Position numbers and translations under genes: made by a program
The notes under the pieces: generated by a model
Database searches by the model: none
Seen by the model: only the letters and a program-made list of their open reading frames with translations
Told to the model about the DNA's origin: nothing
In this document: piece after piece, positions 1 to 8,400 of the stretch
Layout: every line of letters starts with the position of its first letter
Position numbering within the stretch: position 1 is the first letter of the stretch
Virus record (IMG/VR): IMGVR_UViG_3300044729_001736
Location: 1 to 33,807 of that record
Strand: one strand, 5' to 3'
DNA length: 33,807 bases
Origin: a virus

Positions 1-323
1 TGGCCCGTATCGAGGCCGAAGTGGCGAAGGCTCAGGCATTGCGCGAGCAGACCGGCGCGGATATCGAGACGGTCAAGAAGCTGATGGCGACGCTTGCCGA
101 ACGCATGAACGTCGAGATGCCTGAGCTTGAAGAAGAACCCGAAGGTCCGGAGCCCGAGGAAATCATGCTCGCGCAGCTTCTGGAGCAACAGCAAGGAATG
201 CAGGACGCGATTGCGCAGCTTGCGACTGCGGTGCAAAACAAACCGCCGATTGCTGTTGAAATCATGCGCGGGCCGGATGGACGCGCACAACAATTCGTAA
301 TGAGGCCCACAAATGGCGGTTAA
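1..323 (+). CDS. Portal protein, C-terminal fragment (5' cut by window edge)
   Basis: This is the last 107 or so codons of the same gene that is complete at 30984-33296. The frame is open from base 3 with no start of its own; an in-frame GTG at 21 is an internal valine. It encodes the end of a coiled-coil region and an acidic segment that reads ELEEEPEGPEPEE here and ELGSEDKGPEPEE in the other copy, then a conserved tail. Its stop overlaps the start of the next gene by 11 bases. This is a second allele of the portal C-terminus, not a separate gene. Confidence 0.9.
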   Translation, partial: ARIEAEVAKAQALREQTGADIETVKKLMATLAERMNVEMPELEEEPEGPEPEEIMLAQLLEQQQGMQDAIAQLATAVQNKPPIAVEIMRGPDGRAQQFVMRPTNGG

Positions 324-693
324 TTATCGAACCTCTCTCAAGACCACGCGCATGACAGCCGTGCGCGATGACATTGACAGCGGAACCGGCGCGGGCACGT
401 TGGAAATCTGCACTGCGGCTTACGCCTCGGTGCTGGTGACGTTCACCTGTAACGACCCGTGCGGCACGGTGAGCAGCGATGTTCTATCGTTTTCCGGTCT
501 TACCAAGACCGCGACCGCTGGCAACACCGGCACTGCCGCCATTGCGCGGTTTAAGAACAGTTCCGGCACCGACATCGTGACCGGCTTGACGGTCGGCACA
601 TCTGGAACCGACATCATCATCAGCCCGTCAACGACGATCACCTCGGGTCAGTCGGTTGACTGGACTGCTGGCACCATCACGCATAGCGCATAA
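313..693 (+). CDS. Small putative virion protein (126 aa), allele A
   Basis: The protein is rich in Thr, Ser, Gly and Ala, with alternating beta-type segments and no membrane segment or signal. It resembles the small structural or decoration-like proteins that many phages carry near head genes, but I recognise no named family. It starts at an ATG inside the portal 3' end, so translation is probably coupled to the portal. A second allele lies at 33286-33666 and differs in only two residues (T/A near residue 7, S/G near residue 55) although the DNA differs more. Selection therefore appears to hold the protein sequence constant. A virion role is inferred from position and composition. Confidence 0.75.
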   Translation: MAVNYRTSLKTTRMTAVRDDIDSGTGAGTLEICTAAYASVLVTFTCNDPCGTVSSDVLSFSGLTKTATAGNTGTAAIARFKNSSGTDIVTGLTVGTSGTDIIISPSTTITSGQSVDWTAGTITHSA

Positions 694-701
694 GGCACGA
701 C

Positions 702-2219
702 ATGGCTGATAACGTCGTTCTCCCTGGCACTGGCGAATCGGTCGCCACTGACGACATTAGTGGCATCCAGTATCAGCGCATCAAGGTTTCCGATGGGCTG
801 GCCGAATCGACCACGCACATGCGCGTTCGCGCGGATAATCCGCTGCCGACCGATGGCGGAGCGGTTGTCCGGCAAGCGCCGTGCGATATCTGGTCGGTTG
901 GCTTTGCCGCGTCCGGATCAAGTTTGCTTGCGCAAGAGCTTACGCAGCGACGTCTTGGCACCGGCATGGGCGTTACGCAAGGGTCTAGCAACCTGCTGGT
1001 AACGACAGGAACGACCGCCAATAGCGAATTCCTCGCGCGTTCTACGCAGGCTTTCCGTGGCGCGTTTACGGCACGGGCCAAGACAATCCTCTCGCAGCGG
1101 ATTGCAAATAACAACTTCGTGGCGATGCTTGCCGACGTAGTTGGTGAGGGCCTTAGCTGCACGATCAATTCGGCTACCAGCATCACGGTCACCAAGACCG
1201 CGCACGGCTTCACGGCCGATAACGTCGGTCAGTTCATGCTGATTGGTGCGATCAATGGCGCGAACGGTGTGCCGGGTCGCTACGCAATCGCGTCTGTCCC
1301 GAGCGTTGATACGATCAACTTCACGGTTGCGGGCTGGCCAGCGTCTGGTTCCTGCACGCTTGACCTGTTCGGCTGGAACTACATCCGCACGCTGTACACC
1401 GGCACCACGGCCACCAACGCAGCGGTTGACGCGCAGCGGCGCGGCTGGAATAGCGGCGATACCACGGCGACGATCAACACGACTGCCTCGCCGGGTCATG
1501 TCATCCAGATGTACACAGATGGCCGGAATATCAGCTTTGCAGATACGCTCGTTGCATCAAGCACGACGCCTACCGTCACTACGCGGGCGAGCCGGATTGA
1601 AAACATCCCGGACGATGACGTAGACCTGTATTTTTACCTTTGGGCATTTAACGGCACAACGAACCCGGCATCCACGACGACTTGGACGGTGGGCTTTATC
1701 GCGGTCGAGGACACGGTAAACGCGCCCACGTTCATTGCCGGTGTGCGACCGCTTGGCGCACAAGCCGCGTTGCCGGTTTCCGTGCAAGGCACCGCCACGG
1801 TGACGTTTACACAGCCTGCCTTAGTTGCTGGCACTGCCGCCATTGGTGACGTTGGCATTCAGTACCGTGCAAACGCAACAGGCGCAGCAACGCTGACGAA
1901 CGTCAACTGCCCCGCGACGCCGGCAGCGCAGCAAATAAAGGGTCTCGCAGGTCGCTTAATCAGCATGGTGGTGACCAACACCGCCACCTCGGCGCGGTGG
2001 GTCAAGGTATTCAACTTGCTATCTGCATCAGTAACCCCCGGCACGACCTCGGCACTAACCGAGTTCGGAATCGGCCCAAATGCGACCGTTGAATGGCACG
2101 TAGAAGGCGGCGCAGCGTTCGCGACCGGCATCACCATCATGGTGACTGGCGGGCAGGGCCTGACGAATAACACAGCAGTGACAGCCGGTGATGTCACCGG
2201 CTTTACGCTCCACGCATAA
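702..2219 (+). CDS. Putative structural protein, 505 aa
   Basis: A large Thr/Ala/Gly-rich protein with many short beta-type segments and almost no Lys. The C-terminal third (after about residue 370) has the look of a jelly-roll or immunoglobulin-like decoration domain. It lies between portal and scaffold, where P22-type phages have no conserved gene, so it is probably an extra virion component such as head decoration or vertex protein. The start at 702 follows GGCACGAC with only a weak ribosome binding site. The N-terminal residues recur in the terminal repeat (MADNVV here, MSDNVV at 33677). No enzymatic motif is visible. Confidence 0.7.
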   Translation: MADNVVLPGTGESVATDDISGIQYQRIKVSDGLAESTTHMRVRADNPLPTDGGAVVRQAPCDIWSVGFAASGSSLLAQELTQRRLGTGMGVTQGSSNLLVTTGTTANSEFLARSTQAFRGAFTARAKTILSQRIANNNFVAMLADVVGEGLSCTINSATSITVTKTAHGFTADNVGQFMLIGAINGANGVPGRYAIASVPSVDTINFTVAGWPASGSCTLDLFGWNYIRTLYTGTTATNAAVDAQRRGWNSGDTTATINTTASPGHVIQMYTDGRNISFADTLVASSTTPTVTTRASRIENIPDDDVDLYFYLWAFNGTTNPASTTTWTVGFIAVEDTVNAPTFIAGVRPLGAQAALPVSVQGTATVTFTQPALVAGTAAIGDVGIQYRANATGAATLTNVNCPATPAAQQIKGLAGRLISMVVTNTATSARWVKVFNLLSASVTPGTTSALTEFGIGPNATVEWHVEGGAAFATGITIMVTGGQGLTNNTAVTAGDVTGFTLHA

Positions 2220-2228
2220 GGTGCAGTA

Positions 2229-2393
2229 ATGACAGTCAATCAGCTTATTCAAATGGCGCAGCGCCGCATTGCGCACCTTGGCGAGCAGCGGATTAATGCC
2301 GAGAGAGTTGGCGACGTTGACGCCGTGACGCGCATCGACACCGATCTGGCCGAAACGCAAGCAACGCTGGCGCAACTGAACACTCTGGTGTAG
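2229..2393 (+). CDS. Small helical protein, 54 aa
   Basis: A 54-codon ORF starting MTVNQLIQMAQRRIAHLGEQ and ending AQLNTLV. It is rich in Ala, Gln, Leu and Arg with heptad-like spacing, so probably all alpha-helical. It fills the gap between the 505-aa gene and the 169-aa gene exactly (9 bases before it, 4 after it), in the same operon orientation. Proteins of this size and style are common beside phage head genes. The function is unknown; a structural or assembly accessory role is a guess from position. Confidence 0.6.
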   Translation: MTVNQLIQMAQRRIAHLGEQRINAERVGDVDAVTRIDTDLAETQATLAQLNTLV

Positions 2394-2397
2394 TCAA

Positions 2398-2907
2398 ATG
2401 CTGCTGCTGCTGTTTAATCAGCCTGCAAGCGGCAACCCGACTGTTTCACTAGGGGCGACGGAGGGCGCAGATACCGCCGCGTTTGCGACAAGCGTTGTCA
2501 GTGCTGCCCCGGCTGTTTCTCTGACCGCTACCGAAGGGTCGGACGTTGCCGCGTTTGCCGTGCGCGGGCCTGCCCTTGCTACAGGCGGTGGCGCTGGGGA
2601 TTACTTCACCAATGTTCCGAACTTCGCCCGCCGATGGGTGGATATCCGCGAGGAGTTGGAGGAAAAGCCGACTCCGGAAGTGGTTCGAGAAGCGGCGCGG
2701 TCAATCGTCCAGGCGCAGCCGGATATTGAGCCTGCCGCACTTCAATCGCTGGTTGACGAGCAACTACGGGCATATGACCTGCTTTCGTCACTGTTAGCCA
2801 TCGCACAAGAAGAAGCGCGGCTAGAGCTACAGCGACTGCAAATGCTCGAACAGGACGAGGAAGAAGTACAGCAGGCAATCCGCATGTTCGTGGAGTATCT
2901 GCAATAG
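2398..2907 (+). CDS. Hypothetical protein with two N-terminal repeats, 169 aa
   Basis: The N-terminus holds two copies of a 17-residue unit (residues 14-30 and 38-54) with the pattern P-x-V-S-L-x-A-T-E-G-x-D-x-A-A-F-A. Next come a Gly-rich linker and a charged helical second half with a Leu/Glu/Gln-rich coiled-coil segment at about 115-165. This unit type is common in phage structural proteins and perhaps forms beta-strands. It sits just before the scaffold gene, and its TAG stop is immediately followed by the GGCGATAAACCGCC motif. No known function is recognised. Confidence 0.65.
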   Translation: MLLLLFNQPASGNPTVSLGATEGADTAAFATSVVSAAPAVSLTATEGSDVAAFAVRGPALATGGGAGDYFTNVPNFARRWVDIREELEEKPTPEVVREAARSIVQAQPDIEPAALQSLVDEQLRAYDLLSSLLAIAQEEARLELQRLQMLEQDEEEVQQAIRMFVEYLQ

Positions 2908-2921
2908 GGCGATAAACCGCC
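2908..2921 (+). promoter_or_regulatory. Repeated motif GGCGATAAACCGCC, copy 1
   Basis: A 14-base motif with inverted GGCG/CGCC ends, directly after the stop of the 169-aa gene and 57 bases before the scaffold start. The same 14 bases occur at 8341-8354 and 30936-30949, each in the short gap after a stop codon and before a late gene. It could act as a promoter element, protein-binding site or small RNA hairpin (4-bp stem, 6-base loop). There is no following T-run, so it does not look like a factor-independent terminator. Confidence 0.55.
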
Positions 2922-2978
2922 ACCGCTCCCGCTGGTTTCCGTCTACCTTCGGCGCATCTCATTCATGCCGTAGGCAAA

Positions 2979-3809
2979 ATGACGAACGAAACCAGCGTGC
3001 CCTCGCAGGGGAATGAAGCGGAGTCGCTACCCGCACCTGAAGCCGAACAGGTTAAAACGGCAGGCCAAGAGCAGGCCAGCGACGAACATCAGACCGAAGA
3101 GCAGGGCGTCGAAGACGCGGAGCCGCGTGACGATGGGAAGCGCAAGCGTGGTTTAGGCGAGCGCGCGATTGAGTACCGGAATCAAGCCCGGGACTTGGCG
3201 CGCGTCAATGAGCGGCTGCTAAACCTGATGGAGCGAACCCTAGCGGGCGATGCACCCAAGGTGGAGAAGCCCTCAGGCCCGCCGCAGCGCGAGAACTTCG
3301 ACAGCTACGAAGCCTATCTGGAGGCGAAAGCCGATTACCAGGTGGCGGCAAAGCTGCAAGAAGTTGAAGTGCGAGCGGAACGGGCACGCCAAGAGGCATC
3401 AATTCGTGAGCGTGAGGAGTCGTGGATCAACCGGCAGAAACAAGCCGCGAAGAAATACGATGACTTTGCCGAAGTAACCATGTCGGACGATCTGACGATC
3501 ACTCCGATCATGGCGGAAGCAATCAAGGATTCCGATATGGGGCCGGACGTTGCTTACTACCTCGGCAAGAACCCTGACCTTGCAGAGAAGATTGCCCGCA
3601 TGAACCCCGCCGCTCAAGTGCGCGAACTCGGCAAGATCGAGGCGCGTTTGGAATCGAACAAAGAGCCGGTCAAGCGCCCAAGCAAAGCGCCCGCACCGAT
3701 TGAGCCTATCGGCGGTGGCAAGGCATCTTCGGATGATCTTGGAACCATGTCACAGGCTCAATACGAGGCGATGCGTAAGAAGCAAGGCGCATGGTGGGCT
3801 GGACGTTAA
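2979..3809 (+). CDS. Capsid scaffolding protein (putative)
   Basis: A 276-aa protein of very charged composition. The acidic, disordered N-terminus (Glu/Gln/Asp-rich, residues 1-55) is followed by long predicted helices, including RNQARDLARVNERLLNLMER, and a basic C-terminal tail ending KKQGAWWAGR. Acidic low-complexity N-terminus, helical middle and basic C-terminal coat-binding region is the usual make-up of phage scaffolds. It lies immediately before the coat gene, as P22 gene 8 does. The scaffold would drive procapsid assembly and then leave. Sequence similarity to P22 gp8 is not obvious, so the call rests on position and composition. Confidence 0.7.
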   Translation: MTNETSVPSQGNEAESLPAPEAEQVKTAGQEQASDEHQTEEQGVEDAEPRDDGKRKRGLGERAIEYRNQARDLARVNERLLNLMERTLAGDAPKVEKPSGPPQRENFDSYEAYLEAKADYQVAAKLQEVEVRAERARQEASIREREESWINRQKQAAKKYDDFAEVTMSDDLTITPIMAEAIKDSDMGPDVAYYLGKNPDLAEKIARMNPAAQVRELGKIEARLESNKEPVKRPSKAPAPIEPIGGGKASSDDLGTMSQAQYEAMRKKQGAWWAGR

Positions 3810-3830
3810 CCCATACCCTGCGGAGCAATC

Positions 3831-5054
3831 ATGTCGAATACCCTCGCAACTACCTCACTGGTCGCCAAGGAATGCCTTGCGATCCTCAAGAACATGCTCA
3901 CCTTTTCCAAGGGCGTCAATCGCTCGTGGCAGAGTGAGTACGGCTCTAGCATGGCTCGCGGCTATGCCACCGGCCAGACCATCAACATCAAGCGCCCGCC
4001 GCGCTACACCTACCGTTCGGGCCGCGTTGCCTCGCCGCAAGCGACCGTTTTCAACACGGTTCCGCTGACGCTGAATCAGGGTGGCTGCGATATCAACTTC
4101 CCGCTGATCGAGCGGTCGGTGAGCATCAGCAACCCCGATCTGCAAAAGGCGCTGCAAGCCGCTGTTGCCACCGTGGCGAACGAAATCGACCGCCAAGGTC
4201 TGGCGCTGGCTGAAAGTGCCGTCGCCAATCAGGTCTCGGTCAATACGACCACGATGGTTCAGCCTTCGACGCAAGCTGAAGCGCTGGCCCTTGCCACGCA
4301 AGCGGGTCGCATTCTGGATGACAACGCCGCCCCGCGTGATGGTCGCCGTAACCTGGTGCTGTCCTCGGGTCTCAATGCCTCGATGGTGCAGGGTTTGGCG
4401 GGTCTGTTCAACAACGCCTCGACCATCGGCAAGCAGTACGGCGTAGGCATGATGGTGGACTCGCTCGGCTTCAACGTCGGCATGGATCAGAACGTCGCCC
4501 GTCAGACTAACGGTGCCGCGACCGCGACGAATATCTCGGGCGCCGGTCAGACTGGTTCATCGATCACCGTGGTTGCGATCACGGGCGGCACGCTGACGGC
4601 TGGCACGATCATCACCTTGCCGGGGGTGTTCGATGTCAACCCGCAGACCCGTGCATCGACCGGCCGACTAAAGCAATTCGTTGTTACTGCTGATGCCCTT
4701 ATCAGCGCGACCTCGATTTCGATCAGCCCCGCTGTGACCCCGACCGGCGCATTCCAGAACTGCACCGCCTCGCCCACTAACGGCTCGCCGTATGTGATCG
4801 TTGGCTCTGCCTCGGTCAGCTACGATACCTCGGTTGCTTTCCATGAGGATGCCTTCACGCTGGCGATGGTTCCGATGTTCGTGCCGCAGGATCAGAACGC
4901 CAAGGTCAGCCAAGAGTCGGACCAGGGCTTCACGGTCAAGGTCACGGAGTACTACGACGGCGCGAACGACGTGAGCAACATGCGTCTCGACGTGCTGTTC
5001 GGTTGGGCCGCGACCTACCCCGAGCTGGCCTGCCGGATCGGCACCACGGGCTAA
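3831..5054 (+). CDS. Major capsid (coat) protein, P22 gp5-like
   Basis: A 407-aa protein in the coat position, right after the scaffold. It has the expected length (P22 coat is 430 aa) and a plausible HK97-type N-terminal region. An inserted domain at about 235-325 is rich in Thr, Gly and Ile and resembles the extra insertion domain of P22-type coats. The C-terminus has the conserved pattern S-x-D-T-S-V-A-F-H-E-D-A-F-T-L-A followed by a Leu-Asp-Val-Leu-Phe-Gly segment, typical of the gp5 family. GGAG lies 6 bases before the ATG. A strong terminator follows, as expected for the most expressed late gene. Confidence 0.88.
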   Translation: MSNTLATTSLVAKECLAILKNMLTFSKGVNRSWQSEYGSSMARGYATGQTINIKRPPRYTYRSGRVASPQATVFNTVPLTLNQGGCDINFPLIERSVSISNPDLQKALQAAVATVANEIDRQGLALAESAVANQVSVNTTTMVQPSTQAEALALATQAGRILDDNAAPRDGRRNLVLSSGLNASMVQGLAGLFNNASTIGKQYGVGMMVDSLGFNVGMDQNVARQTNGAATATNISGAGQTGSSITVVAITGGTLTAGTIITLPGVFDVNPQTRASTGRLKQFVVTADALISATSISISPAVTPTGAFQNCTASPTNGSPYVIVGSASVSYDTSVAFHEDAFTLAMVPMFVPQDQNAKVSQESDQGFTVKVTEYYDGANDVSNMRLDVLFGWAATYPELACRIGTTG

Positions 5055-5078
5055 GACTTTCTTGGTAGCTGGAAGTTT

Positions 5079-5104
5079 ACGGGGGCTTCGCGCCCCCGTT
5101 TTTT
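5079..5104 (+). terminator. Rho-independent terminator after the coat gene
   Basis: A stem CGGGGGC/GCCCCCG with a 5-base loop is followed by six T residues. It lies 25 bases after the coat stop. It would end or attenuate transcription from scaffold and coat, lowering expression of the tail genes downstream. Confidence 0.9.
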
Positions 5105-5118
5105 CTTAGGGATCAGGA

Positions 5119-5835
5119 ATGCCGCGCACTGTACGAGAAATCCTTACCCGCGCAATGCGGACTGCAACCATCCTCGGGGCATCCGATGTCATGGAGGGCA
5201 ACGACGCCGCCGACGCACTGCTGACGCTAAATCAGATGATGGACGCTTGGCAGGCGGAGCGTCTTTTTGCCTACGAAATTCTGCAACATACGCACGCGCT
5301 TACCGCTGGTGTTGGCACGTACACCATTGGGCCGGGCGGAACAATTAACACAGACCGCCCAGTCAGGATTGAATGGGCATACACGCGGGACTCGCAAAAC
5401 TATGATCGGCCGATGGAAATTGTTCCGGATCAGGTTTTTGCTGCAATCACGCTAAAAAATCAGGGCGACAATTTCCCGTCTGTGCTTTGGTACAGATCGG
5501 CATACCCTCTGGGGATAATTCGACTTTGGGAGCATCCGTCGGCCAATCTGGTGCTGCACCTTGGATGCTGGGTCACGCTCTCCGAGTTTGCCGACCTTAA
5601 TGCGTCTGTGGCACTGCCGCCCGGATATGAGCAAGCGATTGTGCTGTCTGTTGCCGAACTGCTGTCGCCTGAATACGGCAAGGAACCGTCGGCTAGCCTC
5701 GTGCGCATGGCCGCGAAAGCGAGGGCGAACATCCAGCAAAACAATCTGCCAGACCCGCGCATCGGGTGCGAGTTCATGGGAGTGCAGCAAAATACACCCG
5801 CGCCTTACTATCGCTATGTCTCTGGGGACTTCTGA
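5119..5835 (+). CDS. Head-tail adaptor / tail accessory factor, P22 gp4-like
   Basis: A 238-aa protein with the start pattern of the gp4 family: R-E-I-L-T-R-A-M-R, then L-G-A-S-D, then A-L-x-x-L-N-x-M-M-D-A-W near residues 35-45. In P22, gp4 binds the portal after packaging and begins tail assembly. It is the first gene after the coat terminator and its TGA overlaps the start of the gp10-like gene (TGATG). Length and gene order both agree with the family. Confidence 0.85.
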   Translation: MPRTVREILTRAMRTATILGASDVMEGNDAADALLTLNQMMDAWQAERLFAYEILQHTHALTAGVGTYTIGPGGTINTDRPVRIEWAYTRDSQNYDRPMEIVPDQVFAAITLKNQGDNFPSVLWYRSAYPLGIIRLWEHPSANLVLHLGCWVTLSEFADLNASVALPPGYEQAIVLSVAELLSPEYGKEPSASLVRMAAKARANIQQNNLPDPRIGCEFMGVQQNTPAPYYRYVSGDF

Positions 5836-7298
5836 TGCGCGTGCCGTTTGAGGGATTTATCGGCCCCGCATATGCTGCGGCAAGCTGGAAAGCCAGCACT
5901 CAGCGGGCCGTTAATCAGTACCCCGAAGGCGATCCGGAAAAGGGGCTGGTCTACTATCCGGCCCCGGGTCACACGACCATCGGTTCTAGGGGATCTTCGC
6001 CCGTGTTGGCAATGGAGCCAACACCGTCAGGCTTGGTAATCGTTACCGCCGATTCTGTTCACCTCGTGCCGGACATTCAAAACGGCGCATTCGTCAACCC
6101 GGTGCAAGTTGGAGCAACGGGGAGCGCTTACGCGATTGTGGCGCAGGCTGGCGACCGTGTGATGATAGTGAACGGCAATCAGGGATTCTGGTTTGACCGC
6201 ACCGCCGCAGTGCCAACGCTGAACACGATTTCTGACGCCGCATTCCCTGGCAACCCGCAAAGCTGCACCGCGCTGGATGGATATTTCATTGCGCACGGGC
6301 CGAATAGCGACCAGTTTTACTGGTCATCGCCCTTTGATCCGTCAACGTGGAATGCGCTTGACTTCGCCTCTGCCGAGAACCTGAACGACAAGCTACAGCG
6401 GGCGATTACGGTAGAGCGCGAGCTTTATCTGATTGGCTCGCAATCAACGGAAATCTGGGCAACGACCGGCGGCGAAGAGATATTCGACCGCATTCAAGGG
6501 ACGTATATCCCCTACGGCACTGCCGCCCCGCTATCCGCTGCTGTAATCGGCCAGGCTTTGCTGTGGCTTGCGCAAGACACAAACGGCGGTTCCGTTGTGA
6601 TGCAGGCTCGCGGACTGCAAAGCAAGCGGGTTTCAACACATGCCATCGAACAAGAAATTTCCAGTTACTCGGTAACGACAGACGCTTATGCGCTGACCTA
6701 CCAGCAAAACGGCCACCTGTTCTACGTACTGACGTTCCCGACTGCCGGTAAAACCTGGGTCTACGATCTTGCCACGCAACTGTGGCACGAACGATCCTCC
6801 CTTGTTCCTGACCCGACGCAGCCTGACCAAGTAGCACCGATCAGCTACGTGGAGAGTTCATGGCGGGCGCGGTGCCATGCCTACTTTGCCGGGATCAACC
6901 TGATTGGAGACTCGCGCGGGCCGAACATCGCGCAGCTTTCAACGGACATTTACAGCGAAAACGGCGTGGACATGATCTGTAAACGAGTCTCTCCGCACAT
7001 TGCGAACAAAGCCGAATACCTGACGATTTCAGGCGCTGAATTCATCTTTCAACCAGGCGTAGGGCTTGCCACAGGAAACCCCGAAGACGTAGACCCGCAC
7101 GCCATGCTGCGCGTCAGTAAGGACGGCGGACGGCAATGGTCGGCACAACGTACCGCGCCGATTGGCGAGCTTGGGGAGTACTTGGAGTCGATCCACTTCA
7201 AGCGCTTGGGACGGGCGCGTGACTTCGTAATCGAACTGAGCATGTCGGCGCAGGTATACCGGCCAATCTCCGGCGCATATCTTGATCTGACGCCATGA
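5835..7298 (+). CDS. Packaged-DNA stabilization protein, P22 gp10-like
   Basis: A 487-aa protein. I place the start at the ATG at 5835, which overlaps the gp4-like stop; the longer upstream frame has no ribosome binding site and overlaps the gp4-like gene. The N-terminus (FEGFIGPAYAAASWKAS..R.VNQYPE) and the WSSPFDPSTWNALDFASAE segment near residue 160 are typical of this tail-hub family. It folds as a propeller and plugs the tail below gp4. It overlaps the next gene by 4 bases (ATGA), which suggests coupled translation. Confidence 0.88.
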   Translation: MRVPFEGFIGPAYAAASWKASTQRAVNQYPEGDPEKGLVYYPAPGHTTIGSRGSSPVLAMEPTPSGLVIVTADSVHLVPDIQNGAFVNPVQVGATGSAYAIVAQAGDRVMIVNGNQGFWFDRTAAVPTLNTISDAAFPGNPQSCTALDGYFIAHGPNSDQFYWSSPFDPSTWNALDFASAENLNDKLQRAITVERELYLIGSQSTEIWATTGGEEIFDRIQGTYIPYGTAAPLSAAVIGQALLWLAQDTNGGSVVMQARGLQSKRVSTHAIEQEISSYSVTTDAYALTYQQNGHLFYVLTFPTAGKTWVYDLATQLWHERSSLVPDPTQPDQVAPISYVESSWRARCHAYFAGINLIGDSRGPNIAQLSTDIYSENGVDMICKRVSPHIANKAEYLTISGAEFIFQPGVGLATGNPEDVDPHAMLRVSKDGGRQWSAQRTAPIGELGEYLESIHFKRLGRARDFVIELSMSAQVYRPISGAYLDLTP

Positions 7299-8341
7299 CG
7301 CCACGCATTCCGCCGCTTACAACGCCAGTTGCCGAGGCAGAGGGGTCAATTAACCCGTTATGGCATCGCTACTTTCAGGCGCTGCAATCAAAAATCGGCG
7401 ACGCAAACGGATTGCCCGATGCGCCGAATAACGGGCTTTTTTACGCAAGGCGCAATCAGGCATGGCAGTCGTTCACTATTCCAGACCCGATCAACCCATA
7501 TGGGCAAGTGAACGTCTACAACGTAGGCTTTACAGAAGGTATGTACCCTAACGTTCCGTCTGCCATTGCTGCGATCAATGCCGGGGTTCCGCCGTCTGTA
7601 AACAATCGGTCGATGGTCTATGTGTGGCCGGGGAAATACGTTACTTCTAGCGTTATCACTGTGCCGCAGTTTGTTGGAATCAAAGGGCTGTCAAAGGGAC
7701 TTGTTCAATTCCAGAATGATTCAACTGACTTGTTCAAATGTTCTGGGGACACGTTTTTCGAGGATTTTTTGGTAGAGGGAAGCCCGAACGCTAGTTTGTA
7801 TGCGTTTGACGGCAATAACGCAAATGCGGTGCATGTACGAAATGTGGACATGCTTAGGAATGTCGGCGATGTTTCAAGGCAAAAGTTCTTAAAGCAATCT
7901 GGTGCTACTTGGGAAATCTTGTTTATTGAGCATTGCATCATTGACTACAGAGCGCTAAACGATTACGCCGTGCTTCTTGAAAACACCAGCGGCGCGGCGC
8001 GGTTTGTTGACACAAACATCAATGACGTTTTCTTCGACGCGTTCAATCTGACCAACTTCGGCGGGTCTTTCTTGCTGCGCGGAGTGCAGGATGTTCGTAT
8101 CAAGCGGTCTACCATCCGTGGCGCTGCGACTTGGAACACCGGCATTCGTCTGGAGCGTTTTGGCGTAACCGGAACGCCTAGCGTGGAAGTGCGGCAGTGC
8201 GACATGGCAGGCCCGCAAAACGCAGCGGGTGGCGTTTCGATCTTCAACGAGGCCGGAACCGCCGCTTATGTCAGCAACACAGACGCGCCGAACAGTATTT
8301 TTTCGGGAGCCTCTGTTGTGCGCAATAGTTTCGTGACGTAG
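7295..8341 (+). CDS. Beta-helix tail protein (fibre, spike or needle position), 348 aa
   Basis: Residues 1-35 (IPPLTTPVAEAEGSINPLWHRY) form the short N-terminal anchor seen in many phage tail fibres. From about residue 80 to the end the chain is a series of short beta-strands with regular turns (V-x-V-x-x-x-x-I/V-x), like a right-handed parallel beta-helix of pectate-lyase type. It occupies the gene 26 (tail needle) slot of P22 but has no needle-like coiled coil. Probably a receptor-binding or depolymerase-type tail component. Catalytic residues cannot be assigned. GC is lower than in its neighbours, which hints at module exchange. Confidence 0.65.
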   Translation: MTPRIPPLTTPVAEAEGSINPLWHRYFQALQSKIGDANGLPDAPNNGLFYARRNQAWQSFTIPDPINPYGQVNVYNVGFTEGMYPNVPSAIAAINAGVPPSVNNRSMVYVWPGKYVTSSVITVPQFVGIKGLSKGLVQFQNDSTDLFKCSGDTFFEDFLVEGSPNASLYAFDGNNANAVHVRNVDMLRNVGDVSRQKFLKQSGATWEILFIEHCIIDYRALNDYAVLLENTSGAARFVDTNINDVFFDAFNLTNFGGSFLLRGVQDVRIKRSTIRGAATWNTGIRLERFGVTGTPSVEVRQCDMAGPQNAAGGVSIFNEAGTAAYVSNTDAPNSIFSGASVVRNSFVT

Positions 8342-8354
8342 GCGATAAACCGCC
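8341..8354 (+). promoter_or_regulatory. Repeated motif GGCGATAAACCGCC, copy 2
   Basis: Identical to 2908-2921 and 30936-30949. Its first G is the last base of the preceding TAG stop. It lies 46 bases before the first ejection-type gene, whose own ribosome binding site (AGGAGG, 8391-8396) is strong. It could drive or regulate the ejection protein cluster. Confidence 0.55.
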
Positions 8355-8400
8355 CCAAGATTGACGGGCTTTGTCATAGGCTCAGACGATAGGAGGCCGC

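Larger units (their letters stand above)
1..832. repeat. Terminal repeat, copy A (diverged)
   Basis: This stretch matches 32974-33807. The first 100 bases and bases 706-832 are identical between the copies. Bases 101-705 differ by scattered substitutions, mostly synonymous, and there is a 2-base indel just before the third gene. The repeat covers the portal C-terminus, the 126-aa gene and the first 43 or so codons of the 505-aa gene. It most likely means the genome closes on itself at about 32.97 kb and that two allelic versions of this region were present in the source. Confidence 0.9.

Noticed and set aside
7295-8341. A diversity-generating retroelement target in the tail protein
   Set aside because: No reverse transcriptase or template repeat is present anywhere in the window.
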